Source: a virus. Taken from it: 50,350 nucleotides of DNA. The position numbers and the translations under genes were made by a program. The notes below the pieces were generated by a model that saw nothing but the letters and a program-made list of their open reading frames with translations, had not been told where the DNA came from and did no database searches. The stretch is taken from positions 1-50,350 of the IMG/VR virus record IMGVR_UViG_3300042882_001249; one strand, 5' to 3'. This document shows positions 18,401 to 25,500 of the stretch, in pieces (the first letter of the stretch is position 1; each line of letters starts with the position of its first letter).

Positions 18401-20206
18401 GGCGCTGGAATACTAAGTTGGACCACTAATGGAACTGGTGGCGGAGGCAGTGGTAATTCAATTAGCAATGGTACTAGTTCCGTTGCTATCAGCACAACTA
18501 ATGGTAATGTAACAACCAGTGTTGCTGGTACTTCTAATGTGGTAGTTGTATCCAGTTCAGGGATCACTGTTTCAGGGACAGTTAGCACCAATAATGACAT
18601 GTTTTTTACCAAGGGATCAAGTCCTTTTATTGGCCCCAGTAATGCACAGGATCTAAGGATAGGAACAAATTCCACAGAATATATACGAATTACCTCTTCT
18701 GGTAATTTTGGTGTTGGAACAGGAAGCCCAGGCGGCCGGCTTGGGGTATTACATAACGCTGCTAGTGTTCCATATGGTATTGCTATGGATAGCTATGACG
18801 GTGCTACATTTAAAAACTCCATGATATTTGGTTGGAACACTGCTAGCAGTTTCTCTTACATGGGTAATTTTCAAAATTTCCCTCTTGCTCTTTTGACCAA
18901 CGGGGCATCAAGACTCTACATTGATAGTGGTGGCAACGTGGGTATTGGAACCACAAGCCCATCTACTGCGCTTACGGTTACTGGAACGGTTACTGCGACT
19001 ACGTTCAGCGGTTCTGGAGCATCACTTACCAGCCTTCCAGCTGGAAACTTGACTGGCACAATCCCGAGTGGTGTATTGGGTACTGGTATAATTACATCCA
19101 CAATGATTGCTGATGGTACTATAGTCAATGCTGATATTAGCGCCAGTGCTGCAATTGCGGTTTCCAAATTGGCAGCATCCACGATATCTGGTATCACATT
19201 GGGCGGTAACTTAAACACATTAACTCTGAATGTTTCCGGAACTGGATTAAGTGGGTCAACCACTTATAACGGATCTGCTGCTGCAACATTTACTGTGACT
19301 TCAAATGCAACCAGCGCCAATACAGCCAGTGCAATTGTTGCTAGAGATGCCAATGGTGATTTTAATGCTAGATATATAAATGCTACTTATTTTAATTCTA
19401 CTGATGAGGTAAGTGCTGGTACATTGACATATCTTATGGGTAAGTTTGGTGACAACTACCTACGTTCAGCAACCGCTGCAAAAGTTGCAACGTTTATCAG
19501 TGGTCAGCCAATGAACATCGTGGGAACCGCAACCAACTTGTCAACTACGAGAGCCAATTGGTCCACAAATGGTACGATCACTGCTGTTGTTGGGCAATTG
19601 TCTTGGAAGAACTTCGGCAATGGCTTCACAATTTTTGATGCATCGAATAGTACATCGCCTGACGGAACCTCAGTTAATAACACCAATGCTGCTGTTGCTT
19701 GGGCTGGATCATATCCAACTCTCATGGGTTGGGATGGGACCAGTACTTATGGTGTTAGAGTAGATTCTGCCAGAGTTGCAGACAATATATCAGCATACAC
19801 TATCGATCAAAGTGTTGGTACTGGTAATGCACCAATCTTTGCTGGTTTAACTGCAAATGGAAGAATTATCGCAAAAAGTTCACAGAGTACAGTGCTTGCG
19901 ACAGCAACTAGTTCGCTTGGCGGAATCGAAGTCGTTGGTGGCGGTGGTGGTAACGCAGCATTCCTGGCTTTCCACAGACCCGATGCGTATGCACTTTATT
20001 TTGGATTGGACGGCACTGAACTAAAAGTTGGTGGCTGGTCAATGGGTGCGGTGTCTTACGTTATTTTGAACCAAAATAACTTCACGACCTACTCCTCATC
20101 CATGTCCCCCACCTTTGCTGGTGTAACATCCACTGGCAAAATATCCGGATCAGGTACTAATTATAGATTTGTGTTACCTGTGGGAACAGACTATTGGGCT
20201 ACATAA
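15449..20206 (+). CDS. Tail fibre protein with long repetitive shaft
   Basis: A 1,585-aa protein with a good AGGGAG ribosome-binding site. The N-terminal about 140 residues contain two related modules (NPVSGQIWWDT and NPVNGDLWLDT), typical of fibre attachment domains in T4-like marine phages. The shaft is rich in G, N, S, T and V and built from recurring units: GNANVGNVGA appears at about 16115, 18175 and 18260 with NIGA variants at 17485 and 17705, and GIGTTSP-like turns recur at 16665, 17800, 18110, 18710 and 18940. Such units form trimeric beta-helical shafts. The C-terminus ends GTDYWAT and shows no peptidase S74 chaperone signature, so the receptor-binding tip is a different type. Repetition makes internal recombination likely. 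It probably acts in host recognition. Confidence 0.85.
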   Translation: MAYTIKRTNGNTITIDDNALITTYGVQLIGKNRLGYGTSFNQNFFRLMENFSNSSSPSNPVSGQIWWDTAGFLKVYTGSVWKEVSSALVSEPANPVNGDLWLDTVNAQLKAYNANTNTWITIGPSNTTSGVLNGFVTEAITQGLSTYYVATMYVNGVRLAILSNDELTSTGITGFSSLKVGLNFNTGLITGIYNANVTAATGDFTANITAGNLITSGILSVTGNANVGNVGAGNAVISGGVASTSTTTGALRVTGGVGITGNINAGGNISVGNISASGSASVTGNISAGNLSITGVSNLGAIANVRITGGSSGYLLATDGAGNLSWLNPTAGTINTGTINRLAFYTGSTTLSDTTANLTWTGNTTLSVSGNINSTNFSATGNLSVSGLVAFDTDVFYLNNVNNRIGLGTSSPTYQTHIYQNDSTVGSTTASGLTTNTNLYNQLIVSPASNPTAALTYYGSFSDVSYNSTANSPNVSILGSWVRVSGTNTGNMANISGSSVTSRLTSSGNVTTSYGYISNLSLSSTGSVQNHYSVYVSNPSRTGSGNVVNNYGLFIENQNTGNTTNYSIYSNGGNNYFAGNVMIGITSPSANFTVNGTTNLSHIGNVKITGGTSGQYIQTDGNGNLSFSNVSITNLSNGTSNVAISSTNGNVTTSVGGTANVLVITSTGANVSGTINSTGNANVGNIGATRGVFTNISGAIELGSASQTNITAVGTLTGLTVSGNITAQSNVTVTSNITAGNINSVSGILSVTGNANVGNIGATNANITSMTATGNVFLATSSGNVGIGTTSPLTTLHVGAVGGGAGGGLNGDVTLSAGTNMVYTVATSGAALTWNANTNGGNANTIMARLQPRHDTSGNYCLDVFCGTWNNNNSAGTAIATFQSTGRVGIGNTSPAHTLSVTGTMNVSGNANVGNVGAGAGVFTGAITGSTTLNVTGNANVGNVGAAAGVFTGNVSARRIGNVGGVAFTLPSTDGSSGQVLSTDGAGILSWTTNGTGGGGSGNSISNGTSSVAISTTNGNVTTSVAGTSNVVVVSSSGITVSGTVSTNNDMFFTKGSSPFIGPSNAQDLRIGTNSTEYIRITSSGNFGVGTGSPGGRLGVLHNAASVPYGIAMDSYDGATFKNSMIFGWNTASSFSYMGNFQNFPLALLTNGASRLYIDSGGNVGIGTTSPSTALTVTGTVTATTFSGSGASLTSLPAGNLTGTIPSGVLGTGIITSTMIADGTIVNADISASAAIAVSKLAASTISGITLGGNLNTLTLNVSGTGLSGSTTYNGSAAATFTVTSNATSANTASAIVARDANGDFNARYINATYFNSTDEVSAGTLTYLMGKFGDNYLRSATAAKVATFISGQPMNIVGTATNLSTTRANWSTNGTITAVVGQLSWKNFGNGFTIFDASNSTSPDGTSVNNTNAAVAWAGSYPTLMGWDGTSTYGVRVDSARVADNISAYTIDQSVGTGNAPIFAGLTANGRIIAKSSQSTVLATATSSLGGIEVVGGGGGNAAFLAFHRPDAYALYFGLDGTELKVGGWSMGAVSYVILNQNNFTTYSSSMSPTFAGVTSTGKISGSGTNYRFVLPVGTDYWAT

Positions 20207-20264
20207 TATATTTTAACACCATTGACTGCGTAATAAGTAGTTTTAGATATCCCAGGAGTTAAAC

Positions 20265-20840
20265 ATGCGCGGTCAATGGTGTTATTGGAAAAATTATTTT
20301 TCAGCAGAGTTCTGCGAAGATGTTATTAAAAAAGCACAGGAAACTTTGCCGGTACAACCAGCAACAGTCTATGGGTCTAGCAAAGACCCAATACTAAGAG
20401 AATCGTCCAGACGCAGCATGGTGCGTTGGATCAACCGAACTCCGGAATGGAGTGATCTCTACGATCAAATTACAAAAATTACCAAACAAAGCAATGATGA
20501 GTGGTTTGGGCTAGATTATACTGATTTGAAAACCATACAGTTTACTGAATATGATGCAGTTTATCAAGGAGAATTCAAATTACATCAGGACACTAATTGG
20601 GTTAATATTGAACCTATCCAACGAAAAATAACATTTGTGGTTCAGCTGTGTGATCCTGATGCATACCAGGGAGGTGATTTGACTTTCCAATATCTGTCTG
20701 AATATCCACCGGCTACGGAAATTCGTTCAAGGGGAACTGTGATATTTTTTCCCAGTTTGTTTTTTCATCAACTGAATCCCGTAACTTCGGGCATTCGATA
20801 CAGTTTAGTTGGTTGGTGGACTGGCCCAAACTGGAAATAA
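20265..20840 (+). CDS. 2-oxoglutarate/Fe(II)-dependent oxygenase (PKHD-type hydroxylase)
   Basis: A 191-aa protein with the double-stranded beta-helix signature: His107-x-Asp109 (LHQDTNW) and His168 (FFHQL) as iron ligands, and Arg178 (SGIRYSLVGWW) for 2-oxoglutarate. The N-terminal WCYWKNYFSAEFCEDVI resembles prolyl-hydroxylase-like proteins that are frequent in T4-like marine phages. It has an AGGAG site before the ATG and follows the tail fibre by 58 bp, so it may be expressed late. The substrate is unknown: a virion or host protein is plausible from location, and nucleic acid cannot be excluded. The family call is firm; the function is not. Confidence 0.85.
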   Translation: MRGQWCYWKNYFSAEFCEDVIKKAQETLPVQPATVYGSSKDPILRESSRRSMVRWINRTPEWSDLYDQITKITKQSNDEWFGLDYTDLKTIQFTEYDAVYQGEFKLHQDTNWVNIEPIQRKITFVVQLCDPDAYQGGDLTFQYLSEYPPATEIRSRGTVIFFPSLFFHQLNPVTSGIRYSLVGWWTGPNWK

Positions 20841-20866
20841 AGTTTAAATAAAATCACATACTCTGA

Positions 20867-20874
20867 TATAAATA
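20867..20874 (+). promoter_or_regulatory. T4-late-type promoter box TATAAATA
   Basis: An exact TATAAATA lies 27 bp after the oxygenase stop. No long gene follows; the next + strand terminator hairpin is at 21016, so the predicted product is a short RNA of about 160 nt. Confidence 0.5.
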
Positions 20875-20879
20875 TCTTT

Positions 20880-21042
20880 AATGGGTTTGAAGGTTGCATG
20901 TATTGCATTATGCTGGAGTTAGGTCTGCTGCAACGAAAGAAAAGTTGATGCACCCGTGACTGACGAGATACACTTGATTTTCGCCAGAAACGCTCTTTAA
21001 AACCGAGCGGTAAGAAAAGGGACACATTTGTGTCCCTTTCTT
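20880..21042 (+). ncRNA. Candidate small RNA between late promoter and terminator
   Basis: This stretch has no convincing gene (an ATG at 20881 gives only 13 codons). It is bounded by an exact late promoter box and a terminator hairpin. Inside are complementary segments: GTTGCA near 20892 with TGCAAC near 20930, and CGCTC (20991-20995) with GAGCG (21005-21009). It could equally be the 3' untranslated region of the oxygenase gene. I found no match to a known RNA class. Confidence 0.25.
21016..21042. terminator. Bidirectional hairpin terminator beside outer tmRNA-derived repeat
   Basis: AAAGGGACAC and GTGTCCCTTT form a 10-bp stem with a 4-nt loop. T-rich flanks exist on both strands (TTTCTT on +, TTTTCTT on -). 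On the - strand it directly follows the second copy of the tmRNA pseudoknot repeat, like the terminator at 21711-21743 after the first copy. Confidence 0.75.
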
Positions 21043-21083
21043 GATGAGCATTCTGTTTCCAAGGGCTCATCTAACTCATTCGG
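21042..21083 (-). repeat. 42-bp direct repeat, distal copy of tmRNA pseudoknot segment
   Basis: On the - strand it reads CCGAATGAG, then GATGAGC, CCTTGG and GCTCATC. It differs from the copy at 21743-21784 by one base; that change replaces a C-G-type pair by G-U in the putative pseudoknot, so pairing is kept. It lies outside the homing endonuclease and is followed by its own terminator hairpin. Confidence 0.9.
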
Positions 21084-21094
21084 GTGTATGATGC

Positions 21095-21102
21095 CATAAA
21101 TA
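21095..21102 (+). promoter_or_regulatory. T4-late-type promoter box CATAAATA
   Basis: The box, in the context GCCATAAATAA, matches the one at 14661. It lies 62 bp before the endonuclease ATG at 21165, inside the segment delimited by the 42-bp repeats, so the mobile gene may carry its own late promoter. Confidence 0.45.
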
Positions 21103-21164
21103 AAAATGTGGTTCGCGGTGCTCTAACACCCAACCACTCTACGGGCATTGGAGGCCCAGCAGCA

Positions 21165-21788
21165 ATGAATATTTATTATGTCTATCAGTACCTGCGATCT
21201 AAAGATTCAGATATTGCACCAGCAGGAACCCCTTATTACATAGGCAAAGGCAAACAGCAACGAGCATGGGATAGTAAACACACAATTTCATTACCATCTG
21301 ATAAATCATTGATTGTACTTGTAGCTGAACAATTAACAGAATCTGAGGCATTTGAGCTTGAGAAATTATTAATTGAACAATGGGGGCGAGTTGATATTGG
21401 CACAGGAATTTTGCGCAATAAGACAAATGGTGGTGAAGGGTCGTCTGGATTAGTTAGATCAAAAGAATCAAATGAAAAAACATCTAAATCATTAACAGGT
21501 CGCAAAAGAGGAAGATCAAAAGCATTCGGTACAAAACGAGGACCACTAAGTGAAGAGCGCAAAAATAAACTCAGAGAATCATTAAAAGGTAAGAAAAAGA
21601 AAAATCCAAGATCAGCTGAGTATAGAGAAAAACAACGTCAATCACAACTTGGTCATCCTGTTACTGAAGAAGTGCGAAGAAAAATGAGCGAATCTGCTAA
21701 ATTAAGATGGCAAAGAAAAAAGGCAGAAGCAATGCTTCTGCCTGATGAGCATTCTGTTTCCGAGGGCTCATCTAACTCATTCGGTTAG
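21165..21788 (+). CDS. GIY-YIG homing endonuclease with NUMOD3 repeats, antisense to tmRNA 3' end
   Basis: A 207-aa protein. The start at 21165 is chosen because GGAGG lies 10 bases upstream and the protein opens directly with the GIY-YIG core (NIYYVYQYL, then PYYIGKG at residues 25-31). The catalytic region continues with an RAWDSKH segment, FELEKLLIEQWG (conserved Glu) and NKTNGGEG (conserved Asn). The C-terminal half has four NUMOD3-like DNA-binding units (SNEKTSKSLTGRK, SEERKNKLRESLKG, REKQRQSQLGHP, EEVRRKMSESA). The last 17 residues (LLPDEHS onward) are encoded by the antisense of the tmRNA pseudoknot and terminator, and the TAG stop overlaps the tmRNA tag stop in antisense. It is AT-rich compared with its neighbours. 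Such enzymes cut alleles lacking the insertion and spread by repair. Confidence 0.85.
   Translation: MNIYYVYQYLRSKDSDIAPAGTPYYIGKGKQQRAWDSKHTISLPSDKSLIVLVAEQLTESEAFELEKLLIEQWGRVDIGTGILRNKTNGGEGSSGLVRSKESNEKTSKSLTGRKRGRSKAFGTKRGPLSEERKNKLRESLKGKKKKNPRSAEYREKQRQSQLGHPVTEEVRRKMSESAKLRWQRKKAEAMLLPDEHSVSEGSSNSFG
21711..21743 (-). terminator. Intrinsic terminator of the tmRNA gene
   Basis: AGGCAGAAGC and GCTTCTGCCT form a perfect 10-bp stem with a 3-nt loop, followed on the - strand by TTTTTTCTTT. It directly follows the tmRNA pseudoknot and lies inside the antisense endonuclease coding region. Confidence 0.85.
21743..21784 (-). repeat. 42-bp direct repeat, proximal copy within the tmRNA
   Basis: This copy directly follows the tag stop codon of the tmRNA. 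It forms an H-type pseudoknot in the order A-B-A'-B': CCGA, GATGAGC, TCGG, GCTCATC. The other copy is at 21042-21083. Confidence 0.9.
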
Positions 21789-22034
21789 GCTACTGCTAGC
21801 CCAGCTTCCAAGTTACCTTCGAAGCTGTATTCACCGAGATCATACCATTCGTTTGAATTGGCATTTATTAGTTCACGCTGTTACGGTAGTCGTCTGCCGG
21901 ATAGATTCCCTCTCACTAGTCCTGCCAATCGATACTTTTCAGGCCCACTCAATACACTGATATAAAATGTATTCAGTGGACCTGCCGGCATCGCAGCCGG
22001 GTCTTGCTCAGTCGTTGCTTAAGATCATCACCTA
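21744..22034 (-). ncRNA. ssrA: Circularly permuted (two-piece) transfer-messenger RNA
   Basis: tmRNA with SmpB rescues stalled ribosomes by adding a degradation tag. Reading the - strand: the acceptor piece comes first, with T-arm CCGGC/GCCGG at 22000-21985 and 3' strand CAGGUCCA ending at 21977 (discriminator A; CCA not encoded). A 30-nt intervening segment follows (21976-21947; hairpin AAUACA/UGUAUU). The coding piece starts at 21946 with GGGCCUG, which pairs completely with CAGGUCC and has the G3-U70 alanine identity pair, followed by a D-like segment GUAUCGAUUGG. The tag reading frame runs from GCC at 21862 to TAA at 21785: 25 residues, beginning ANSNEW and ending AGLAVA. A pseudoknot and terminator close the gene. 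Oddities: the T-loop has six bases (UGCGAU) rather than seven, and helix H2 was only partly resolved. The 5' limit is approximate. Confidence 0.85.
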
Positions 22035-22040
22035 TCAAAC

Positions 22041-22292
22041 TTATTTATTTTGCAAAATCTGCTCAATTAACTTTGCTCTTGTTTGTATCTCTGCTAGTTC
22101 TGTCTCCAAATGCTGAACAACATTTTCTTCAGTTATACGTTCGCCACCATATGTATACCATACAACTGTATTAGGACCCAGCAAAGCGATTGTGGTTTTG
22201 TGAGTGTTATCGTCCGAACCTTTGACCCAACAATGATGTTTGCTTTGACGGGGCAAAGTAAACACCGCATCGAAATCAAAGCACCTGATCAT
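22041..22292 (-). CDS. 83-aa hypothetical protein
   Basis: The protein starts MIRCFDFDAVFTLPR. Its start overlaps the end of the DUF2061-like gene by 17 bp, so the two are likely co-translated. The last about 30 residues (ENVVQHLETELAEIQTRAKL) are predicted to be helical, perhaps a coiled coil. I do not recognise the family. The tmRNA begins directly after its stop codon. Confidence 0.6.
   Translation of the reverse strand: MIRCFDFDAVFTLPRQSKHHCWVKGSDDNTHKTTIALLGPNTVVWYTYGGERITEENVVQHLETELAEIQTRAKLIEQILQNK
22042..22049 (-). promoter_or_regulatory. Possible late promoter box AATAAATA for the tmRNA
   Basis: AATAAATA on the - strand overlaps the stop codon of the 83-aa gene and lies just upstream of the tmRNA acceptor piece. 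Transcription would begin near 22036. Read-through from the promoter at 22472-22500 is an alternative. Confidence 0.35.
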
Positions 22293-22461
22293 TCCGACCC
22301 CACTGAATCTTCAACCAAATTCTTTCATGTGCATAGTGAACAATGGTCATTGCCAAATTCATCCATATGGCTGATTCAATCCCAGTCCACACAGCAGTAA
22401 CAATGGTTGCTGTAACTCGCCAGCTGGCTGATCTTGCTAATGTTCGTCTATGCTGTTCCAT
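22276..22461 (-). CDS. DUF2061-like small membrane protein
   Basis: A 61-aa protein with the DUF2061 pattern: RTLARSASWRVTATIVTAVW, a hydrophobic helix with polar N-cap, and the C-terminal HERIWLKIQWG. The family consists of small inner-membrane proteins of unknown function and occurs in bacteria and large phages. The ATG lies only 10 bases after a consensus TATAAT, so the mRNA may be nearly leaderless. It is first in a short unit with the 83-aa gene and perhaps the tmRNA. Confidence 0.75.
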   Translation of the reverse strand: MEQHRRTLARSASWRVTATIVTAVWTGIESAIWMNLAMTIVHYAHERIWLKIQWGRNDQVL

Positions 22462-22471
22462 GTATAATACT

Positions 22472-22500
22472 ATTATAGCTAATTAAGCAGCGGATATCAA
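22472..22500 (-). promoter_or_regulatory. Early promoter TTGATA-N17-TATAAT
   Basis: The -35 box is at 22500-22495 and the -10 at 22477-22472 with 17 nt between. It follows the terminator of the receptor-like gene and drives the DUF2061-like unit. Confidence 0.8.
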
Positions 22501-22511
22501 ACAAAATGGTA

Positions 22512-22537
22512 AAAAGGCTATGTTTCCATAGCCTTTT
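22512..22537 (-). terminator. Terminator after the receptor-like gene
   Basis: AAAAGGCTATG and CATAGCCTTTT form a perfect 11-bp stem with a GAAA tetraloop on the - strand, ending in a T-tract. It lies 11 bp after the stop of the 1,077-aa gene. Confidence 0.85.
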
Positions 22538-22548
22538 ATTTTGCCTAA

Positions 22549-25500
22549 TTAGAAGCTCAGTCGCAAACTCAATTGAATCTGTCGACTGGTTCCCAAGCCC
22601 ACTGTGCGATCCAGTGTGCTGTTGATTACACCAAATGTTGCTCCCTGAGTGGCTGCACCAAATGCTTGTCCGGGCTGCACGGTATTTGCCTGCCCGGGCT
22701 TGCTGGGAATTGCGTTGGGCAATTGAGCAGGCGGATTGGCAAAGTTAGCACGGTTGAACAAGTTATAAACTTCAGCTCGAGCAGTTAGTTGAAAATGTTC
22801 AGTAATTCGAATCTTTCTCTGCACGGTGAAATCAGTTTGGAAAAGAGCCGGACCACGCAAACTGTATCGGGAAGCGTTGCCGAATGTGCCTGGCAGTGGA
22901 GTGCTAAACGCAGCACTGTTCAAGTACAATGTGCCATTGCTCTTTACATAAGGGCTGACACCTGCCACGTAGTCCGGACGGCGAATCTGTCGACTCTGTC
23001 CGCCACCGGGTACGTTTACTACAGCCACACTGTGTACCACTCCGTTTTCTATTACCGGATTGTTGTAGTACATACCAGTGCGCTGATCTTTGTAGATTAC
23101 GTCATTTCGCACAATAAGTGGATCCAATGGCAATCCAGTGCGAGTATTAATAATACTACCCACTTGCCAATTCTTTAGTAAACCGCGAGAACCTTCGTAT
23201 AACATCACAGTGTTGAGATTGTGACGAATATCAGCCGCATTGTTGCCATAATCATATCGCCAGTTATAGGGATTGGCCACCGTGACTGTTTCGTTTGACC
23301 CACCACTGCTGCCGATTGAACGTCCCCAAGTATAGCTCACACCGTAATTAAAACCATTGCGAGTTTTTCGATTCAGTGTGGCTTGCAGAGCATTGTAGTG
23401 ATCATTGCCACCACTGGTTTTTACGTCAACTTCAGCCCAACGATCGCCAAACTGTCGAGTTACCACAGCCGCGCCAGTTGTGACATTGGTGCCCACGTTG
23501 GTAATCAAGTTGCCCAGTGTGCGAATAAACAAGTTGCGACCCAAACTGCCCACATATGCCACAGTCACAGTGTTGCTTCTGATCTGCTGCTGAACGCTGG
23601 TAGTATAGCTGTACACCGTTTCCGGCACACGATAGCCAGGATCATACGCACGCGGCTGGAATTTAAGTGTGGGACTGTTGATGTTGTAGTTGGCCACAAT
23701 TGCTTGTGTGTTAATGGGATAAGCAACTCCAGTTAGTGTGCTGCTCACACGATCTGATTCAAACGGCTGGATTAGATCTTCCGGCTGACCCGGACCATAA
23801 TAGATCCCCGATCCCACCCGAACCACAGTTTTGCCTTGCCATCGACGCGGACTCCAAGTCGAACTAAGCCTGGGACCAAAGTTAGTGCGGCTGCTACGAT
23901 AAATAGGCAGCGCCGGATCCATCAGCTGACCAGTGACTGGATTCCAAGCCACAGCTAGGTTACGCTTTTCTTTAAACACACTGTAGTATTCATATCGCAT
24001 GCCATAGTTCACAGTGATGTTGTCACGCAACTTCCATTCGTCCTGCACATATCCAATCAAAAAGTGTTGATTGAGTTCACGCTCACCGATTGCGTTGCGA
24101 TTGAACGGACTGGGCGCACTCACATCACCTAAAAATTGCACCTGTAGTGGACGATTATTGACCAAATCCTCTACGTTGGCAAAACTGTAGGTTGTGCCAC
24201 CCAGGCGATCAGTGTACAACCGAACCCAACGAGCTTCTCCGCCCATTTTGAAATTGTGGCTGCCCTGAATCCAGCTGAAGTTATCAATCAGTGCTGTGCT
24301 GGTATTGGTATAAGGCTGACCACGTCCATTGGTTGCACTGTTGCTGCGAACCAGTCCGCCAGCAGTAGCAAAGCCGGTGCCTGCGCCCTGGCTGCTGATG
24401 CCTGCAATTGCAATGCCACCTGTGAGATTTACACTGATATCAGCAGGATTAAAACCGTTGACAATGGGTGCTCTGCCCCAGGCACGAGTCTTGTAAGCAT
24501 TAATGCCCAGCTTGGCTTCATTGATTTTGGTTGGGCTAACGATCCACTGAGTGTTGAACACTGCATTTTGCGGTACTGCGGTAACATCAATACCGTTGCC
24601 AGTCACGCCCAGTGGTTGAACACTGTGGCCCTGATCTCGGAAGAAACGAGCGTACACATTGAATCGTTCAGTTAGTCTGCCGTCAATGCGTGATCCAAAG
24701 CTGGCTTCGTCCACAGACTGTGAGCGATCCAGCGCCACAACATCTGCATTGGGATCAGTGGTTGCAATATTGCCCACTGGATACAAACTCATCAGTGGCT
24801 GCACACTGGCCACAGCTCTGGCTCGTGCGCTCACACTGGGCACAGCTTCTCTAAATGGAATGCTCTGACGCTGACGCAGATTTTCATTGCTCGCAAACCA
24901 AAACCAACGATCTCGCACAATGGCTCCACCTGCGCTGGCTCCAAACTGATTCAGTCTCAGTGGATTGGTTTTTGCACCATCAAAAAAGTTGCGAGCATCC
25001 AGTGCATTGTTGCGCAGATATTCAAACACACTGCCGTGCAACTGATTGCCACCACTTTTGGTGACCACTGTGATCTGTCCACCAGTGCCTGTGCCATATT
25101 CAGCCGGATAGTTGTTGCTTTCCACACGGAATTCTTGCACATTTTCCATGCTGCTCTGCAGGCGGAAAAAGCTGCTGATCTGCCCGTTGAGATTGCCTGG
25201 GCTGCTGTCAATAATCGCACTGCCTTCTACACCATCATAACGGATAGCATTCTGTTGATTGCTGCGACCGCTAAAACGGATGTTGTCATAACTGCCACCA
25301 CCGCCGGTATTTGCACCTGGTGCCAGCAGATACAGCTGACTGAGCTGACGTCCGTTCAGCGGCAAGTTTTCCACTTCGCGTTCGCTAACGTTCACCCCCA
25401 TTTTGGCACTGGCAGTGTCTACTGCCACCACGTCGCCACCTTCCACCACAATTTCAGTTTTGATCATCTGTGGGACCAAAATAAAATTCACAGCAATCTG

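Noticed and set aside
20881-20960. tRNA gene near the late promoter
   Set aside because: Some short stems look tRNA-like, but no consistent D-arm, anticodon arm and T-arm could be placed on either strand.
20960-20998. Hammerhead ribozyme (CTGACGAG ... GAAAC)
   Set aside because: The bases before GAAAC cannot form stem II with those after CTGACGA, and no cleavage-site helix is found.
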